A DNA stretch of 64,000 nt, from the NCBI RefSeq assembly GCF_018866325.1, contig NZ_CP076457.1, positions 1,647,001 to 1,711,000 on the forward strand. The letters run 5' to 3'. A program made the position numbers and the translations under genes. This stretch comes from Streptomyces sp. YPW6. Lineage in GTDB: Bacteria > Actinomycetota > Actinomycetes > Streptomycetales > Streptomycetaceae. How positions within the stretch are numbered: the first letter of the stretch is position 1; each line of letters begins with the position of its first letter. Positions 9,175-18,238 of this stretch are shown here, piece after piece. The notes beneath the pieces are model-generated. The model searched no databases. It saw only the letters and a program-made list of their open reading frames with translations, and had not been told where the DNA came from.

Positions 9175-10020
9175 ATGAGAGAAACACCTCGGCCCCGGGA
9201 AACCGTGGCCGACTCCGGGCAGGGGCTTCCCCAGCACCGTCCGGAGCATGCGCTCGCGCATGCCGGAGCCGACGGCTCCGGGGCTCCTCACCGATCGGAC
9301 GGCCGCCCGCCCCACACCCCCCGGGGCGCGCGGCGAACCGATCCCGCCGGCCATCCCGGAACAACCCCCCCTGTTCCCGGGTGGCCGGCCCCCCTCTCTC
9401 CCCGATACGTCTCCGGCGTGCTCGGTCTGCTCGCGGTCCTCTTCGCGCTGATCACCTGGCAGGTCGCCGTCGGGGGGCCGCTGCTGCGGCTCGACGAACG
9501 GGTCGGGGCAAAGCTGTTCGAGCGCGGTCCGGCCGGGCTGACCCAGGTCTTCTCCGACCTCGGCGGGATGCCGGTGGCGCTCGCGGTGCTGACCTGCGCG
9601 GTCGCGTACGCCCTGTGGCGCCGTGCGCTGCGGCTCGCCGTGTACGCGGCCCTCACCATGGCGGCGGTGCCCGCGCTGGTGATCCCGCTGAAGGTGGCCA
9701 CCGCCCGGCAGGGGCCGCTGACCGAGGCCGTCAACTACTACCCGTCCGGCCATACGGCGACGGCGGCCGTGGCCTACGGGGCCACGGCCCTGGTGCTGCT
9801 GGCGCTGCCCCGCCCGGTGTGGCTGCGGGGGGCTTCGTGGCCCCGGGCGTGGATGATGCCCGTCGCCGCGATCTCGTTGACCACGGCGACGGGCATCGGT
9901 CTGGTGCTGCACGGCTACCACTGGCCGCTGGACGTGCTGGCCAGCTGGTGCCTGGGGCCGTTGGTGCTGGCGCCCCTGGGGTGGTTCAGCTGCCGAAGTA
10001 AGCGTCGAAGTTCCGGCTGA
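9175..10020 (+). CDS. PAP2-superfamily membrane phosphatase
   Basis: About 281 residues. After a proline-rich, low-complexity N-terminus come several membrane segments and the three PAP2 signatures: KVATARQGP, YPSGHT, and GIGLVLHGYHWPLDV, whose His and Asp belong to the active site. Such enzymes remove phosphate from lipid or isoprenoid phosphates at the membrane. The start is uncertain; ATG 9175 is the first good candidate, and a GTG at 9418 just before the first membrane segment is an alternative. Its 3' end overlaps the convergent chitinase gene by 35 bases. Confidence 0.75.
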   Translation: MRETPRPRETVADSGQGLPQHRPEHALAHAGADGSGAPHRSDGRPPHTPRGARRTDPAGHPGTTPPVPGWPAPLSPRYVSGVLGLLAVLFALITWQVAVGGPLLRLDERVGAKLFERGPAGLTQVFSDLGGMPVALAVLTCAVAYALWRRALRLAVYAALTMAAVPALVIPLKVATARQGPLTEAVNYYPSGHTATAAVAYGATALVLLALPRPVWLRGASWPRAWMMPVAAISLTTATGIGLVLHGYHWPLDVLASWCLGPLVLAPLGWFSCRSKRRSSG

Positions 10021-11809
10021 ACTCCCTGTTGTTGAAGCGGTCCCAGTTGATCGACCAGGTCATCAGTCCGCGCAGGTCGGACCAGGTCCCATGGGTCTGG
10101 TAGGAGCCGCAGCCGGTCTTCTTGATCAGGCAGTCGAGCGCCTTGTTGACCTCGGCCGGGGTGGTGTGGCCGTTGCCCGCCTGGGGAGAGGCCGGGAGTC
10201 CGATGGCGACCTGGTCGGGGCGCAGGCCCGGGAAGACCTTGGTCGTGTCGCCCGCCACCGGGAAGCCCGCGAGCAGCATGTCGGTCATCGCGATGTGGAA
10301 GTCCGCGCCGCCCATGGTGTGGTACTGGTTGTCGAGACCCATGATCGGGCCCGAGTTGTAGTCCTGGACGTGCAGCAGGGTCAGGTCGTCGCGCAGGGCG
10401 TGGATGACCGGGAGATACGCGCCGGCGCGCGGGTCCTGGCCGCCCCAGGGGCCCGAGCCGTAGAACTGGTAGCCGAGCTGGACGAAGAAGGTCTCCGGCG
10501 CCATCGTGAGGACGAAGCCGGAGCCGTACTTCGCCTTGAGGGACTTCACGGCGGAGATCAGGTTCACGATCACCGGTGAGGTCGGGTTGCGGAAGTCGGT
10601 GTCTCCCGTGTTGAGGGAGAGCGAGTGGCCTTCGAAGTCGATGTCGAGGCCGTCGAGACCGTAGGTGTCGATGATCTTGGAGACCGAGGTGACGAAGGCG
10701 TCGCGGGCGGCGGTGGAGGCGAGCTGCACCTGTCCGTTCTGGCCGCCGATCGAGATCAGCACCTTCTTGCCCGCGGCCTGCTTGGCCTTGATCGCGGCCT
10801 TGAACTCCGCCTCGGACTCGACGTTCGGGCACTCGGCGACCGGGCAGAGCGAGAAGCGGATGTCGCCGGAGGTGACGGAGGTGGGCTCACCGAAGGCGAG
10901 GTTGATGACGTCCCAGGAGTCGGGCACGTCCGCCATCCGGGTGTAGCCGGAGCCGTTGGCGAAGCTGGAGTGCAGGTAGCCGACGAGCGCGCGGGCGGGG
11001 AGGCCGGTGTCGCCGCCCCCTCCGCCCGCCGTGGTGGTCGCCGTGACCGCCGCCGACTTCGCGGACTCGCCGGCCGCGTTGGCGGCGGTGACCTGGAAGC
11101 TGTACGCGGTCGAGGGCGACAGGCCGGTCACGGTGGCGGAGGGACCGGTGGCCGTGGCCACCTTCGTACCGCCGCGGTAGACGTGGTAGCCGCTCGCGCC
11201 GGACACGGCGTTCCAGGACAGCGCGACGGAGGACGAGGTGATCGCGGTGGCCCTCAGGCCCGCGGGGACGGCCGGGATCACCACGGGGTCGCCGCCGGGG
11301 CCGACGAGGGTGAGGTCGTCCACGTAGTGGGCGGGGGTGCCGTACCAGCCGTGGGTGTACACGCTCACCGAGGTGGTGGAGGGGCCGGTGGTGAACGTGG
11401 TGGTGAGCTGCTTCCACGCTCCGGGGGACTGGGTCCAGGTGGAGACGTCGGTGGTGCCGGTCCCGGTGGCTCCGAGGTAGACGTAGCTGCCCTGCACCCA
11501 GGCGCTCAAGGTGTACGAGGAGTTGGGCTTGACCGTGATGGTCTGGGAGCACTTGGCGTTGTCGCTGCCCGCCGGGGTGGCCTTCAGCGCCTTGGCGCCG
11601 CCGTGCACCGGGGTGGAGACGACCGCCCCGCTGGCGGCCGTACAGCTCCAGCCGTCGAGCCCCGACTCGAAGCCGCCGTTGCGGGCCAGGTCCACGTCCG
11701 CCGCGCCGGCCGCCGGCGCCGTGGCGACCAGGGCGCCGGCGGCGAGCACGGCGGCCGTGGCGGCGGCCAGAAGTCCGGAAAGTCTGACGGTTGGTCCGGT
11801 GCGTTCCAC
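9986..11809 (-). CDS. Secreted GH18 chitinase with carbohydrate-binding and fibronectin III domains
   Basis: A 607-residue exported enzyme that hydrolyses chitin. A signal peptide ends at about ATAPAAGA (residue 36). A carbohydrate-binding module (about 38-172), a fibronectin type III domain (about 177-262) and a GH18 barrel (about 275-605) follow. The catalytic DxxDxDxE motif is DGLDIDFE at residues 386-393. GTG 11809 was chosen because a GGAGG lies six bases upstream; an ATG at 11881 would give a longer, poorer signal region. The promoter carries DasR-like sites. Confidence 0.9.
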   Translation of the reverse strand: MERTGPTVRLSGLLAAATAAVLAAGALVATAPAAGAADVDLARNGGFESGLDGWSCTAASGAVVSTPVHGGAKALKATPAGSDNAKCSQTITVKPNSSYTLSAWVQGSYVYLGATGTGTTDVSTWTQSPGAWKQLTTTFTTGPSTTSVSVYTHGWYGTPAHYVDDLTLVGPGGDPVVIPAVPAGLRATAITSSSVALSWNAVSGASGYHVYRGGTKVATATGPSATVTGLSPSTAYSFQVTAANAAGESAKSAAVTATTTAGGGGGDTGLPARALVGYLHSSFANGSGYTRMADVPDSWDVINLAFGEPTSVTSGDIRFSLCPVAECPNVESEAEFKAAIKAKQAAGKKVLISIGGQNGQVQLASTAARDAFVTSVSKIIDTYGLDGLDIDFEGHSLSLNTGDTDFRNPTSPVIVNLISAVKSLKAKYGSGFVLTMAPETFFVQLGYQFYGSGPWGGQDPRAGAYLPVIHALRDDLTLLHVQDYNSGPIMGLDNQYHTMGGADFHIAMTDMLLAGFPVAGDTTKVFPGLRPDQVAIGLPASPQAGNGHTTPAEVNKALDCLIKKTGCGSYQTHGTWSDLRGLMTWSINWDRFNNREFSRNFDAYFGS

Positions 11810-11854
11810 AACAGCCTCCGCGCAGGGGGAAGTCGGCGAGTGACGTGCGCACAA

Positions 11855-11887
11855 CATGGTCCAGACCAATGAGGTTGTCAAGACCTC
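11855..11887 (-). promoter_or_regulatory. DasR-responsive-element-like sites before the chitinase gene
   Basis: TGGTCCAGACCA at 11857-11868 is one base from the core TGGTCTAGACCA of the known DasR site. A second, weaker interrupted palindrome (AGGTTGTCAAGACCT) follows at 11872-11886. Streptomyces chitinase promoters are known to carry such paired repeats, repressed by the GntR regulator DasR and relieved by glucosamine phosphates. Confidence 0.7.
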
Positions 11888-11899
11888 TGGCAGCGCCCC

Positions 11900-12379
11900 T
11901 CAGCCCTCCGGACGGCGGCGCGCCCCGCGGGCGCCGCCGGCCGCGGCGCCCGCCGCCTCGTGCAGGGCGAGTTCGAGGAGCGCCGCGTCGGTGAGGGTCC
12001 CCGAGCCGTCCGGCGGGATGAGCCAGCGCACTCCCCCGGTGGCGCGCCCCGGATACGGCACGACGATCCAGGTGCCCCGGCCGCAGCCCCTGACCCCCGT
12101 GCCGATCCAGCGGGAGACGGTCCCCGGCGGGACGAAGAAGCCCATGCGGGACTCCCCGAAGTCGGCGAGGACGGGACCCGGGCGGTCGATGAGGCGGGTG
12201 AGGACGTCGAGCGTCGGATGGCCCAGTCGGGCCGGGAGGATGAGGACGTCCCAGCGCCTGCCGGCGGGGAGGAGCGCGACGCCCTGGGGGTTGCGCTCCC
12301 ATTCCCACCGGCAGGCCCCGGGGTCCGGTGCCACCGATGTGAGCCACTCGATCGCGGCTTTCGTTTCCGGTCCCGTCAT
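11900..12379 (-). CDS. Hypothetical protein resembling a prim-pol N-terminal fragment
   Basis: A 159-residue acidic-basic protein with WEWERNPQGVALLPAGRRWDVL near the start and WIVVPYPGRATGGVRWLIPPDG later. The layout recalls the small Streptomyces proteins annotated as bifunctional primase/polymerase N-terminal domains, but the catalytic acidic pair of prim-pol is not evident, so enzymatic function is doubtful. It ends just before the chitinase promoter and starts after a hairpin at 12403-12424 that probably ends the polyamine operon. Confidence 0.55.
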   Translation of the reverse strand: MTGPETKAAIEWLTSVAPDPGACRWEWERNPQGVALLPAGRRWDVLILPARLGHPTLDVLTRLIDRPGPVLADFGESRMGFFVPPGTVSRWIGTGVRGCGRGTWIVVPYPGRATGGVRWLIPPDGSGTLTDAALLELALHEAAGAAAGGARGARRRPEG

Positions 12380-12402
12380 GACCAGCCTCCCGTTGACGTG
12401 GA

Positions 12403-12424
12403 CACCGGCGGGGTTCCGCCGGTG
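12403..12424 (-). terminator. Hairpin after the polyamine operon
   Basis: Perfect CACCGGCGG/CCGCCGGTG stem with a 4-base loop, 93 bases after the last gene of the minus-strand operon. No T run follows, as is common in this genus. Confidence 0.5.
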
Positions 12425-12516
12425 CGTACACGTGCGAGAGCGCGTTCGGCCGCGACTATGACGCGGGTTCGGGCTACCAGTTGGTAGTGAAGTGGGTCAC
12501 ACCGCTGGACGGCGTG

Positions 12517-13932
12517 TCAGCTGTCGAAGCCGAGGCCCAGCTTGTCCATGGTCTTCAGCCACAGATTGCGGTGGCCGCCGTTGCTGTCGGCGCGGGCCAG
12601 GGACCGCTTGGTGATCTCGATCCCGGCCCAGGCGAAGGGCTCCGGCGGGAAGGGCATCGGCTTGGAGCGGACCATCTCCAGACGGGTCCGTCCGGTCTCC
12701 TCGCCCGAGAGCAGATCGAGCATCACATCGGCCCCGAAACGGGTCGAGCCGACGCCGAGACCGGTGTATCCGGCGGCGTAGGCGACCCGCCCCTGATGCG
12801 CCGTCCCGAAGAATGCCGTGAAGCGGGAACAGGTGTCGATCGCACCGCCCCAGGCGTGCGAGAAATTCAGCCCGGAAAGCTGCGGGAAGCACGTGAAGAA
12901 CTGCTCCGCCAGTTTCAGGAACGTCTCCGGACGCTGGTCGAGATCGGCGCTGAGCCGGCCTCCGTACGGATAGATCGCGTCGTATCCGCCCCACAGGATC
13001 CGGTTGTCCGCGGAAAGCCGGAAGTAGTGGAACTGGTTGGCGCTGTCGCCGAGCCCCTGGCGGCCCTTCCAGCCGATGGATTCCAGCTGCTCGGCGCTGA
13101 GCGGTTCGGTCATCAGCGCGTAGTCGTAGACCGGCACGGTGTAGGGCCGGACGCGCTTGACGAGCGAGGGGAAGATGTTGGTGCCGAGCGCGACGTGGCG
13201 GGCGAAGACGCGGCCGTACGGGGTGCGGACCGCCATTCCCGCCCCCGAGCGGACGAGATCGAGGCCGCGGGTGTGCTCGTAGATCCGCACGCCCAGATCC
13301 CGGCAGGCCCGCTTCAGACCCCAGGCGAGCTTCGCCGGGTGCAGCATCGCGACACCGCGCCGGTCCCAGAGGCCGCCGAGGAAGGTGGGCGAGTCCACCT
13401 CGGCGCGCAGGGCGTCGCGGTCCAGGAAGTCGACGCCGGTGATACCGAGCTTCACGATCTCCTCGTGCCATTCCCGCAGCTCTTCGAGCTGGTGGGGCTC
13501 GGTGGCGACGTCGATCTCGCCGGTCCGCTCGAACTCGCAGTCGATGCCGTAGCGGGCGACGGCTTCCTCGATGGCGTCGAGGTTCCGCGCGCCCAGCTCC
13601 TCCAGCTCGGCGATCTCGCCGGGCCAGCGTTCCACGCCGTTGGCCAGCCCGTGGGTGAGGGAGGCGGCGCAGAAGCCGCCGTTGCGGCCCGAGGCGGCCC
13701 AGCCCACCTCGTGCCCCTCGATGAGGACGACGTCCCGCCGCGGATCGCGCTCCTTGGCGATGAGCGCGGTCCACAGTCCGCTGTAGCCGCCGCCGACGAC
13801 CAGGAGGTCGGTGTGCTCGTCGCCCGTGAGGGCGGGGAGCGCGGCGGGCCTGGCCGGGTCGTCGAGCCAGTAGGAGACCGGCTTGGCGCCGGAAAGGGAG
13901 GATGCAGCAGTACGCATGGCAGCTGGGGCCAT
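12517..13932 (-). CDS. FAD-dependent amine oxidoreductase, gamma-glutamylputrescine oxidase-like
   Basis: A 471-residue DAO-superfamily flavoprotein. The FAD dinucleotide fold is at about 45-60 (LLVVGGGYSGLWTAL), followed by GWAASGRNGGFCAAS, typical of the PuuB/glycine oxidase branch. It is the last gene of the operon that begins with an aminobutyraldehyde dehydrogenase and the Pot transporter. Oxidative deamination of an imported polyamine, or its glutamylated form, to an aldehyde is therefore the likely job. Start ATG 13932 is preceded by AAGGAG. No glutamylputrescine synthetase is seen nearby, so free putrescine as substrate is also possible. Confidence 0.75.
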   Translation of the reverse strand: MAPAAMRTAASSLSGAKPVSYWLDDPARPAALPALTGDEHTDLLVVGGGYSGLWTALIAKERDPRRDVVLIEGHEVGWAASGRNGGFCAASLTHGLANGVERWPGEIAELEELGARNLDAIEEAVARYGIDCEFERTGEIDVATEPHQLEELREWHEEIVKLGITGVDFLDRDALRAEVDSPTFLGGLWDRRGVAMLHPAKLAWGLKRACRDLGVRIYEHTRGLDLVRSGAGMAVRTPYGRVFARHVALGTNIFPSLVKRVRPYTVPVYDYALMTEPLSAEQLESIGWKGRQGLGDSANQFHYFRLSADNRILWGGYDAIYPYGGRLSADLDQRPETFLKLAEQFFTCFPQLSGLNFSHAWGGAIDTCSRFTAFFGTAHQGRVAYAAGYTGLGVGSTRFGADVMLDLLSGEETGRTRLEMVRSKPMPFPPEPFAWAGIEITKRSLARADSNGGHRNLWLKTMDKLGLGFDS

Positions 13933-13946
13933 GGTTTCCAACTCCT

Positions 13947-14759
13947 TCAGGAATTTCCGTGTCGAGCGCTGCTCTTGCGGCGGCTCGCGATGAGCTGGCC
14001 GACAAGAACCATCAGTACCGCGAGGACGAACATGGCGGTGCCGATGACGTTGATCTGTACGGGCGTACCGCGCTGTGCCGATCCCCAGACGAACATGGGG
14101 AAGGTGACGGTGGAGCCCGCGTTGAAATTCGTGATGATGAAATCGTCGAACGAGAGCGCGAAAGCGAGCAGCGCTCCCGCCGCGATGCCCGGGGCGGCGA
14201 TGGGAAGGGTCACCCGTACGAAGGTCTGCACGGGGCCCGCGTACAGGTCGCGGGCGGCTTCCTCCAGTCTCGGGTCCATCGACATCACGCGCGCCTTGAC
14301 GGCGGTCACCACGAAGCTGAGGCAGAACATGATGTGGGCGATCAGCACGGTCCAGAAGCCGAGCTTGGCGCCCATGTTCAGGAAGAGGGTGAGCAGGGAG
14401 GCGGCCATGACGACCTCGGGCATCGCCATCGGCAGGAAGATCAGCGAGTTGATCGCGCCGCGCGCCCGGAAGCGGTAGCGGACCAGGGCGAAGGCGATCA
14501 TCGTGCCGAGCGCGGTCGCCCCGAGCGTCGCCCAGAAGGCGATCTGGAGCGAGAGGGAGAGCGAGCCGCACATGTCGGCGACGCCGCAGGGGTCCTTCCA
14601 GGCGTCCAGCGAGAACTCCCGCCAGGCGTAGTTGAAGCGTCCCTTCGGCTTGTTGAAGGAGAACACCATCACGACGATGTTCGGAAGGATCATGTACGCG
14701 AGGGTCAGCAGACCCGCGATGACGACCAGGTTCCGGCGTATCCAGCGCAGTACGGGCAT
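13947..14759 (-). CDS. potC: Polyamine ABC transporter permease, PotC-like
   Basis: A 270-residue inner-membrane permease with about six membrane segments. It contains the EAA loop that docks to the ATPase (DPRLEEAARDLYAGPVQTFVRVTLP). It forms the second half of the channel for spermidine or putrescine import. Its start codon overlaps the stop of the upstream permease (ATGA), showing translational coupling. Gene order (ATPase, PotB, PotC) matches the potABCD family. Confidence 0.85.
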   Translation of the reverse strand: MPVLRWIRRNLVVIAGLLTLAYMILPNIVVMVFSFNKPKGRFNYAWREFSLDAWKDPCGVADMCGSLSLSLQIAFWATLGATALGTMIAFALVRYRFRARGAINSLIFLPMAMPEVVMAASLLTLFLNMGAKLGFWTVLIAHIMFCLSFVVTAVKARVMSMDPRLEEAARDLYAGPVQTFVRVTLPIAAPGIAAGALLAFALSFDDFIITNFNAGSTVTFPMFVWGSAQRGTPVQINVIGTAMFVLAVLMVLVGQLIASRRKSSARHGNS

Positions 14760-15691
14760 CAGACCAGGTCCTCCGTCCCGGAGCGGCGGATGTAGAAGGT
14801 GACCATCAGCAGGACGATCGCCATGAGGATGAACGAGAGCGCGGCGGCCGTGGGATAGTCCAGGACCCGCAGGAACTGGCTCTGGATCACGCTGCCGACC
14901 ATCTTGGTGTCGGTGGAGCCCAGCAGTTCGGCGTTGACGTAGTCGCCGCTGGCCGGGATGAAGGTCAGCAGGGTGCCGGAGACCACGCCGGGCATGGAGA
15001 GCGGGAACGTCACCTTGCGGAAGGTGGTGGCGGGGGTGGCGTAGAGGTCGCCCGCCGCCTCGTGCAGCCGGCCGTCGATCCGCTCCAGCGAGGTGTAGAG
15101 CGGCAGGATCATGAACGGCAGGAAGTTGTACGTCAGACCGCAGACGACGGCCATCGGCGTGGCGAGCACCCGGTTGGACTCGGTCCAGCCGAGCCAGCTG
15201 GTGACGTCCAGGACGTGCAGGGTGTTGAGGACGTCCACGACCGCACCGCCGTCGGCGAGGATCGTCTTCCACGCCAACGTACGGATGAGGAAGCTGGTGA
15301 AGAACGGGGCGATGACCAGCACCAGGACGAGGTTGCGCCAGCGCCCCGCCTTGAACGCGATGAAGTAGGCGAGCGGGTAGCCCAGCAGCAGGCACAGGAT
15401 CGTGGCGGTGCCCGCGTAGAGCAGGGACCGGAGGAACTGCGGGTAGTACTCGCGCAGCGCGTCCACGTACGTCTGGAAGTGCCAGGTGACCTGGAAGCCC
15501 TCCTCCAGCGAGCCGGTCTGTACGGAGGTGGAGGCCTGGTAGACGAGCGGCAGCGCGAAGAAGACGAGCAGCCAGAGGATGCCGGGGAGCAGCAGCCAGT
15601 AGGGGACGAGCCGTTTGCGGGTGGAAGGCTTGCGGAGCACCGGCTCCCGCGGTTCGGAAGGGGGCGCGGGCGGCGCCTGGGTGACGCTCAC
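14759..15691 (-). CDS. potB: Polyamine ABC transporter permease, PotB-like
   Basis: A 310-residue permease. A proline-rich N-terminus is followed by a first membrane segment (LPYWLLLPGILWLLVFFALP region) and five more. The EAA loop reads RLHEAAGDLYATPATTFRKVTFP. GTG 15691 overlaps the stop of the ATPase gene by four bases (GTGA), so coupling fixes the start. It pairs with PotC to make the import channel. Confidence 0.85.
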   Translation of the reverse strand: MSVTQAPPAPPSEPREPVLRKPSTRKRLVPYWLLLPGILWLLVFFALPLVYQASTSVQTGSLEEGFQVTWHFQTYVDALREYYPQFLRSLLYAGTATILCLLLGYPLAYFIAFKAGRWRNLVLVLVIAPFFTSFLIRTLAWKTILADGGAVVDVLNTLHVLDVTSWLGWTESNRVLATPMAVVCGLTYNFLPFMILPLYTSLERIDGRLHEAAGDLYATPATTFRKVTFPLSMPGVVSGTLLTFIPASGDYVNAELLGSTDTKMVGSVIQSQFLRVLDYPTAAALSFILMAIVLLMVTFYIRRSGTEDLV

Positions 15692-16842
15692 GCCGCGTCC
15701 TCCACGCTCTCCACGCCCGCGTCGATGTCCTGGGCGGCGTCGAGTCCGAAGGTGTGGGCGGGGTTCCAGTGCAGGACGACCTCGGCGCCGGGGACCAGGC
15801 GCGTGTCGCGTTCGACGTTCTGCTCGTACACCTGGAGCGCGGTGCCGGCCGGGCTCTCGACCACGTACTGGGTGGAGACGCCGATGAAGCTGGAGTCGGT
15901 GATGCGGCCGGTGACCCGGTTGCGGCCGGCGGCGACGGAGTCGGCGTCGTCCGCGTGGGCCAGGGATATCTTCTCCGGCCGGATACCGAGGAGGAGACGG
16001 CCGCCGGCGGTGGTGGAGGAGGCCGAGCAGCGCTCGCGGGGCACCGTGAGCTTTCCGCCGCCCGCGGCCACCACCAGGTCGTCGCCGGTGGAGACGATCT
16101 CGCCCCCGATGAGGTTGGAGGTGCCGAGGAAGTTGGCGACGAACGTGGTGCGCGGGTTCTCGTAGAGGTCGGCGGGGGCGCCGAGCTGCTCGACCCGGCC
16201 GGCGTTCATCACCGCGACGGTGTCGGCCATGGTCATGGCCTCCTCCTGGTCGTGGGTGACGTGCACGAAGGTGATGCCGACCTCGGTCTGGATCCGCTTC
16301 AGCTCCAGCTGCATCTGGCGGCGCAGTTTGAGGTCGAGGGCGCCGAGCGGTTCGTCGAGCAGCAGGACCTGCGGGTGGTTGATGAGGGCGCGGGCGACGG
16401 CGACGCGCTGCTGCTGGCCGCCGGAGAGCTGGTGGGGCTTGCGGCGGGCGAAGTCGCCCAGCTGGACCAGCTCCAGCATCTCGTCGACCTGCTTCTTCAC
16501 GGACTTGATGCCGCGCCGCCGCAGCCCGAAGGCGACGTTCTCGGTGATGTCGAGGTGCGGGAAGAGCGCATAGCTCTGGAAGACGGTGTTGACGGGCCGC
16601 TTGTACGGGGGCAGGTCGGTGATGTCCTTGTTCCCGAGGAAGACCGTGCCGGTGGTGGCCTCCTCCAGGCCGGCGATCATCCGCAGGGTGGTGGTCTTGC
16701 CGCAGCCGGACGCGCCGAGCAGGGCGAAGAAGGAGCCCTGGGGAACGGTCAGGTCGAGCGGGTGCACGGCGGTGAAGGAGCCGTAGGTCTTGCTGATCCC
16801 GGCGAGGCGGACATCGCCGCCTGCGGTCTGCTGCTGTGTCAT
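15688..16842 (-). CDS. potA: Polyamine ABC transporter ATPase, PotA-like
   Basis: A 384-residue ATP-binding subunit. Walker A is GASGCGKTT, the signature is [15 protein letters not shown], Walker B is [12 protein letters not shown], and a C-terminal TOBE-type regulatory domain follows (about 280-370). It drives import by PotBC. It sits between the binding protein and the permeases in the same operon. Confidence 0.88.
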   Translation of the reverse strand: MTQQQTAGGDVRLAGISKTYGSFTAVHPLDLTVPQGSFFALLGASGCGKTTTLRMIAGLEEATTGTVFLGNKDITDLPPYKRPVNTVFQSYALFPHLDITENVAFGLRRRGIKSVKKQVDEMLELVQLGDFARRKPHQLSGGQQQRVAVARALINHPQVLLLDEPLGALDLKLRRQMQLELKRIQTEVGITFVHVTHDQEEAMTMADTVAVMNAGRVEQLGAPADLYENPRTTFVANFLGTSNLIGGEIVSTGDDLVVAAGGGKLTVPRERCSASSTTAGGRLLLGIRPEKISLAHADDADSVAAGRNRVTGRITDSSFIGVSTQYVVESPAGTALQVYEQNVERDTRLVPGAEVVLHWNPAHTFGLDAAQDIDAGVESVEDAA

Positions 16843-16914
16843 GGGTCGCGGTCCCAGTGTGTTCGGGGGGAGTTCGGAGAGGGCGGGGCCGGTGGGGTGC
16901 CGGTGGCCGCCGGG

Positions 16915-18162
16915 TCAGGCGCCGATGAGCTTGGCGAACTTCTCTTCGTACGCCGTCTCTTCCTCGGTGGTCAGGGACCGGAAGGAGCGGGACTTCGCCG
17001 CCATGTCCTTGTCGGGGAGGATCAGCGTGTTGGAGGCCATCGACGCGTCGATCTTCGCCAGTTCCTCGCGTACGCCGTCGACCGGGCACACGTAGTTGAT
17101 GTACGCGGCGAGCTGGGCGGCGACCGGCGGCTCGTAGTAGTAGTCGATGAGCTTCTCGGCGTTGGTCTTGTGCCGGGCCTGCGCGGGGACCAGGAGGTTG
17201 TCGCTGGAGGTGATGTATCCGGCGGCCGGGATCGCGAACCTGATGTCCGGGTTGTCGGCCTGGAGCTGGATGATGTCGCCGGCCCAGCCGACGCAGGCGG
17301 CGATGTCGCCCTTGCTGAGGTCGGCGGTGTAGTCGTTGCCGGTGAAGCGGCGGATCTGCTTCTTGTCGACGGCCTTCTGGAGCCGGCCGATCGCGCCGTC
17401 GAAGTCGGCGTCGGTGAACTTCCCCGGGTCCTTGCCCTGGTCGAGCAGGGTCATGCCGACGGAGTCGCGCATCTCGGAGAGGAAGGAGACGCGGCCCTTG
17501 AGCTTCGGGTCGTCGAGGAGCTGGGTGACGGAGTCGACCTTGCGGCCGCCGGTCGCCTTGATGTTGTACGCGATGACCGTGGGGATGCCGGTCCAGGGGT
17601 AGGAGTAGGCGCGGCCCGGGTCCCAGTCGGGGGTGCGGAACTGGGCGGACACGTTGGCGAAGGCGTGCGGGAGGTTCGAGGGGTCGAGCTTCTGCGCCCA
17701 GCCGAGCCGGATGATGCGGGCGGCGAGCCAGTCGGTGACGCATATGAGATCGCGTCCGGTGTTCTGACCGGCCGCGAGCTGCGGTTTGATCTTCCCGAAG
17801 AACTCGACGTTGTCGTTGATGTCCTCGGTGTACTTGACCTTGATCCCGGTGCGCTCGGTGAACGCCCGGAGGGTGGGGCGGCTCTTCTCGTCCTCGCTGA
17901 CGTCCATGTACTCGGTCCAGTTGGAGAAGTTGAGCGTCTTCTCCCGGTCCGAGTGGTCGTCGGACGCCGTACCGGTGTCGGCGCGCTGGGCGGGCGGGAT
18001 GCCGCACGCGCCGAGGGTGGCCGCCCCGCCCAGGGCGAGGGCGCCCATGCCGGAGGCTCGCAGCAGGGAACGGCGGGTGAGGGCGCCCCTGCCGCTGGTC
18101 AGGGACCGCCTCATGGCCGCCAGTTGGACCGGCGTGAGGCGCTCGGGCTCGTAACTCTCCAT
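16915..18162 (-). CDS. potD: Spermidine/putrescine-binding lipoprotein, PotD-like
   Basis: A 415-residue solute-binding protein. A long N-terminus contains a twin-arginine motif (TRRSLLRAS) and a lipobox (TLGAC), so it is probably exported folded and lipid-anchored. The mature part starts with LNFSNWTEYMD and contains RFTGNDYTADLSKGDI, as in PotD proteins. It captures polyamine for PotABC. It lies between the aldehyde dehydrogenase and potA. Confidence 0.85.
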   Translation of the reverse strand: MESYEPERLTPVQLAAMRRSLTSGRGALTRRSLLRASGMGALALGGAATLGACGIPPAQRADTGTASDDHSDREKTLNFSNWTEYMDVSEDEKSRPTLRAFTERTGIKVKYTEDINDNVEFFGKIKPQLAAGQNTGRDLICVTDWLAARIIRLGWAQKLDPSNLPHAFANVSAQFRTPDWDPGRAYSYPWTGIPTVIAYNIKATGGRKVDSVTQLLDDPKLKGRVSFLSEMRDSVGMTLLDQGKDPGKFTDADFDGAIGRLQKAVDKKQIRRFTGNDYTADLSKGDIAACVGWAGDIIQLQADNPDIRFAIPAAGYITSSDNLLVPAQARHKTNAEKLIDYYYEPPVAAQLAAYINYVCPVDGVREELAKIDASMASNTLILPDKDMAAKSRSFRSLTTEEETAYEEKFAKLIGA

Positions 18163-18238
18163 ACGCTGATTGCCCTTTCGGGTGGGAGGCCGCGGGGGCC
18201 CGCCGTGGTCATGGTCGGGCCCCGGGGTGCGGCAGCTG

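Noticed and set aside
11900..12379. A functional prim-pol like that of the element
   Set aside because: Only a fragmentary resemblance; the catalytic acidic motif seen in the 50.4-kb protein is not evident.
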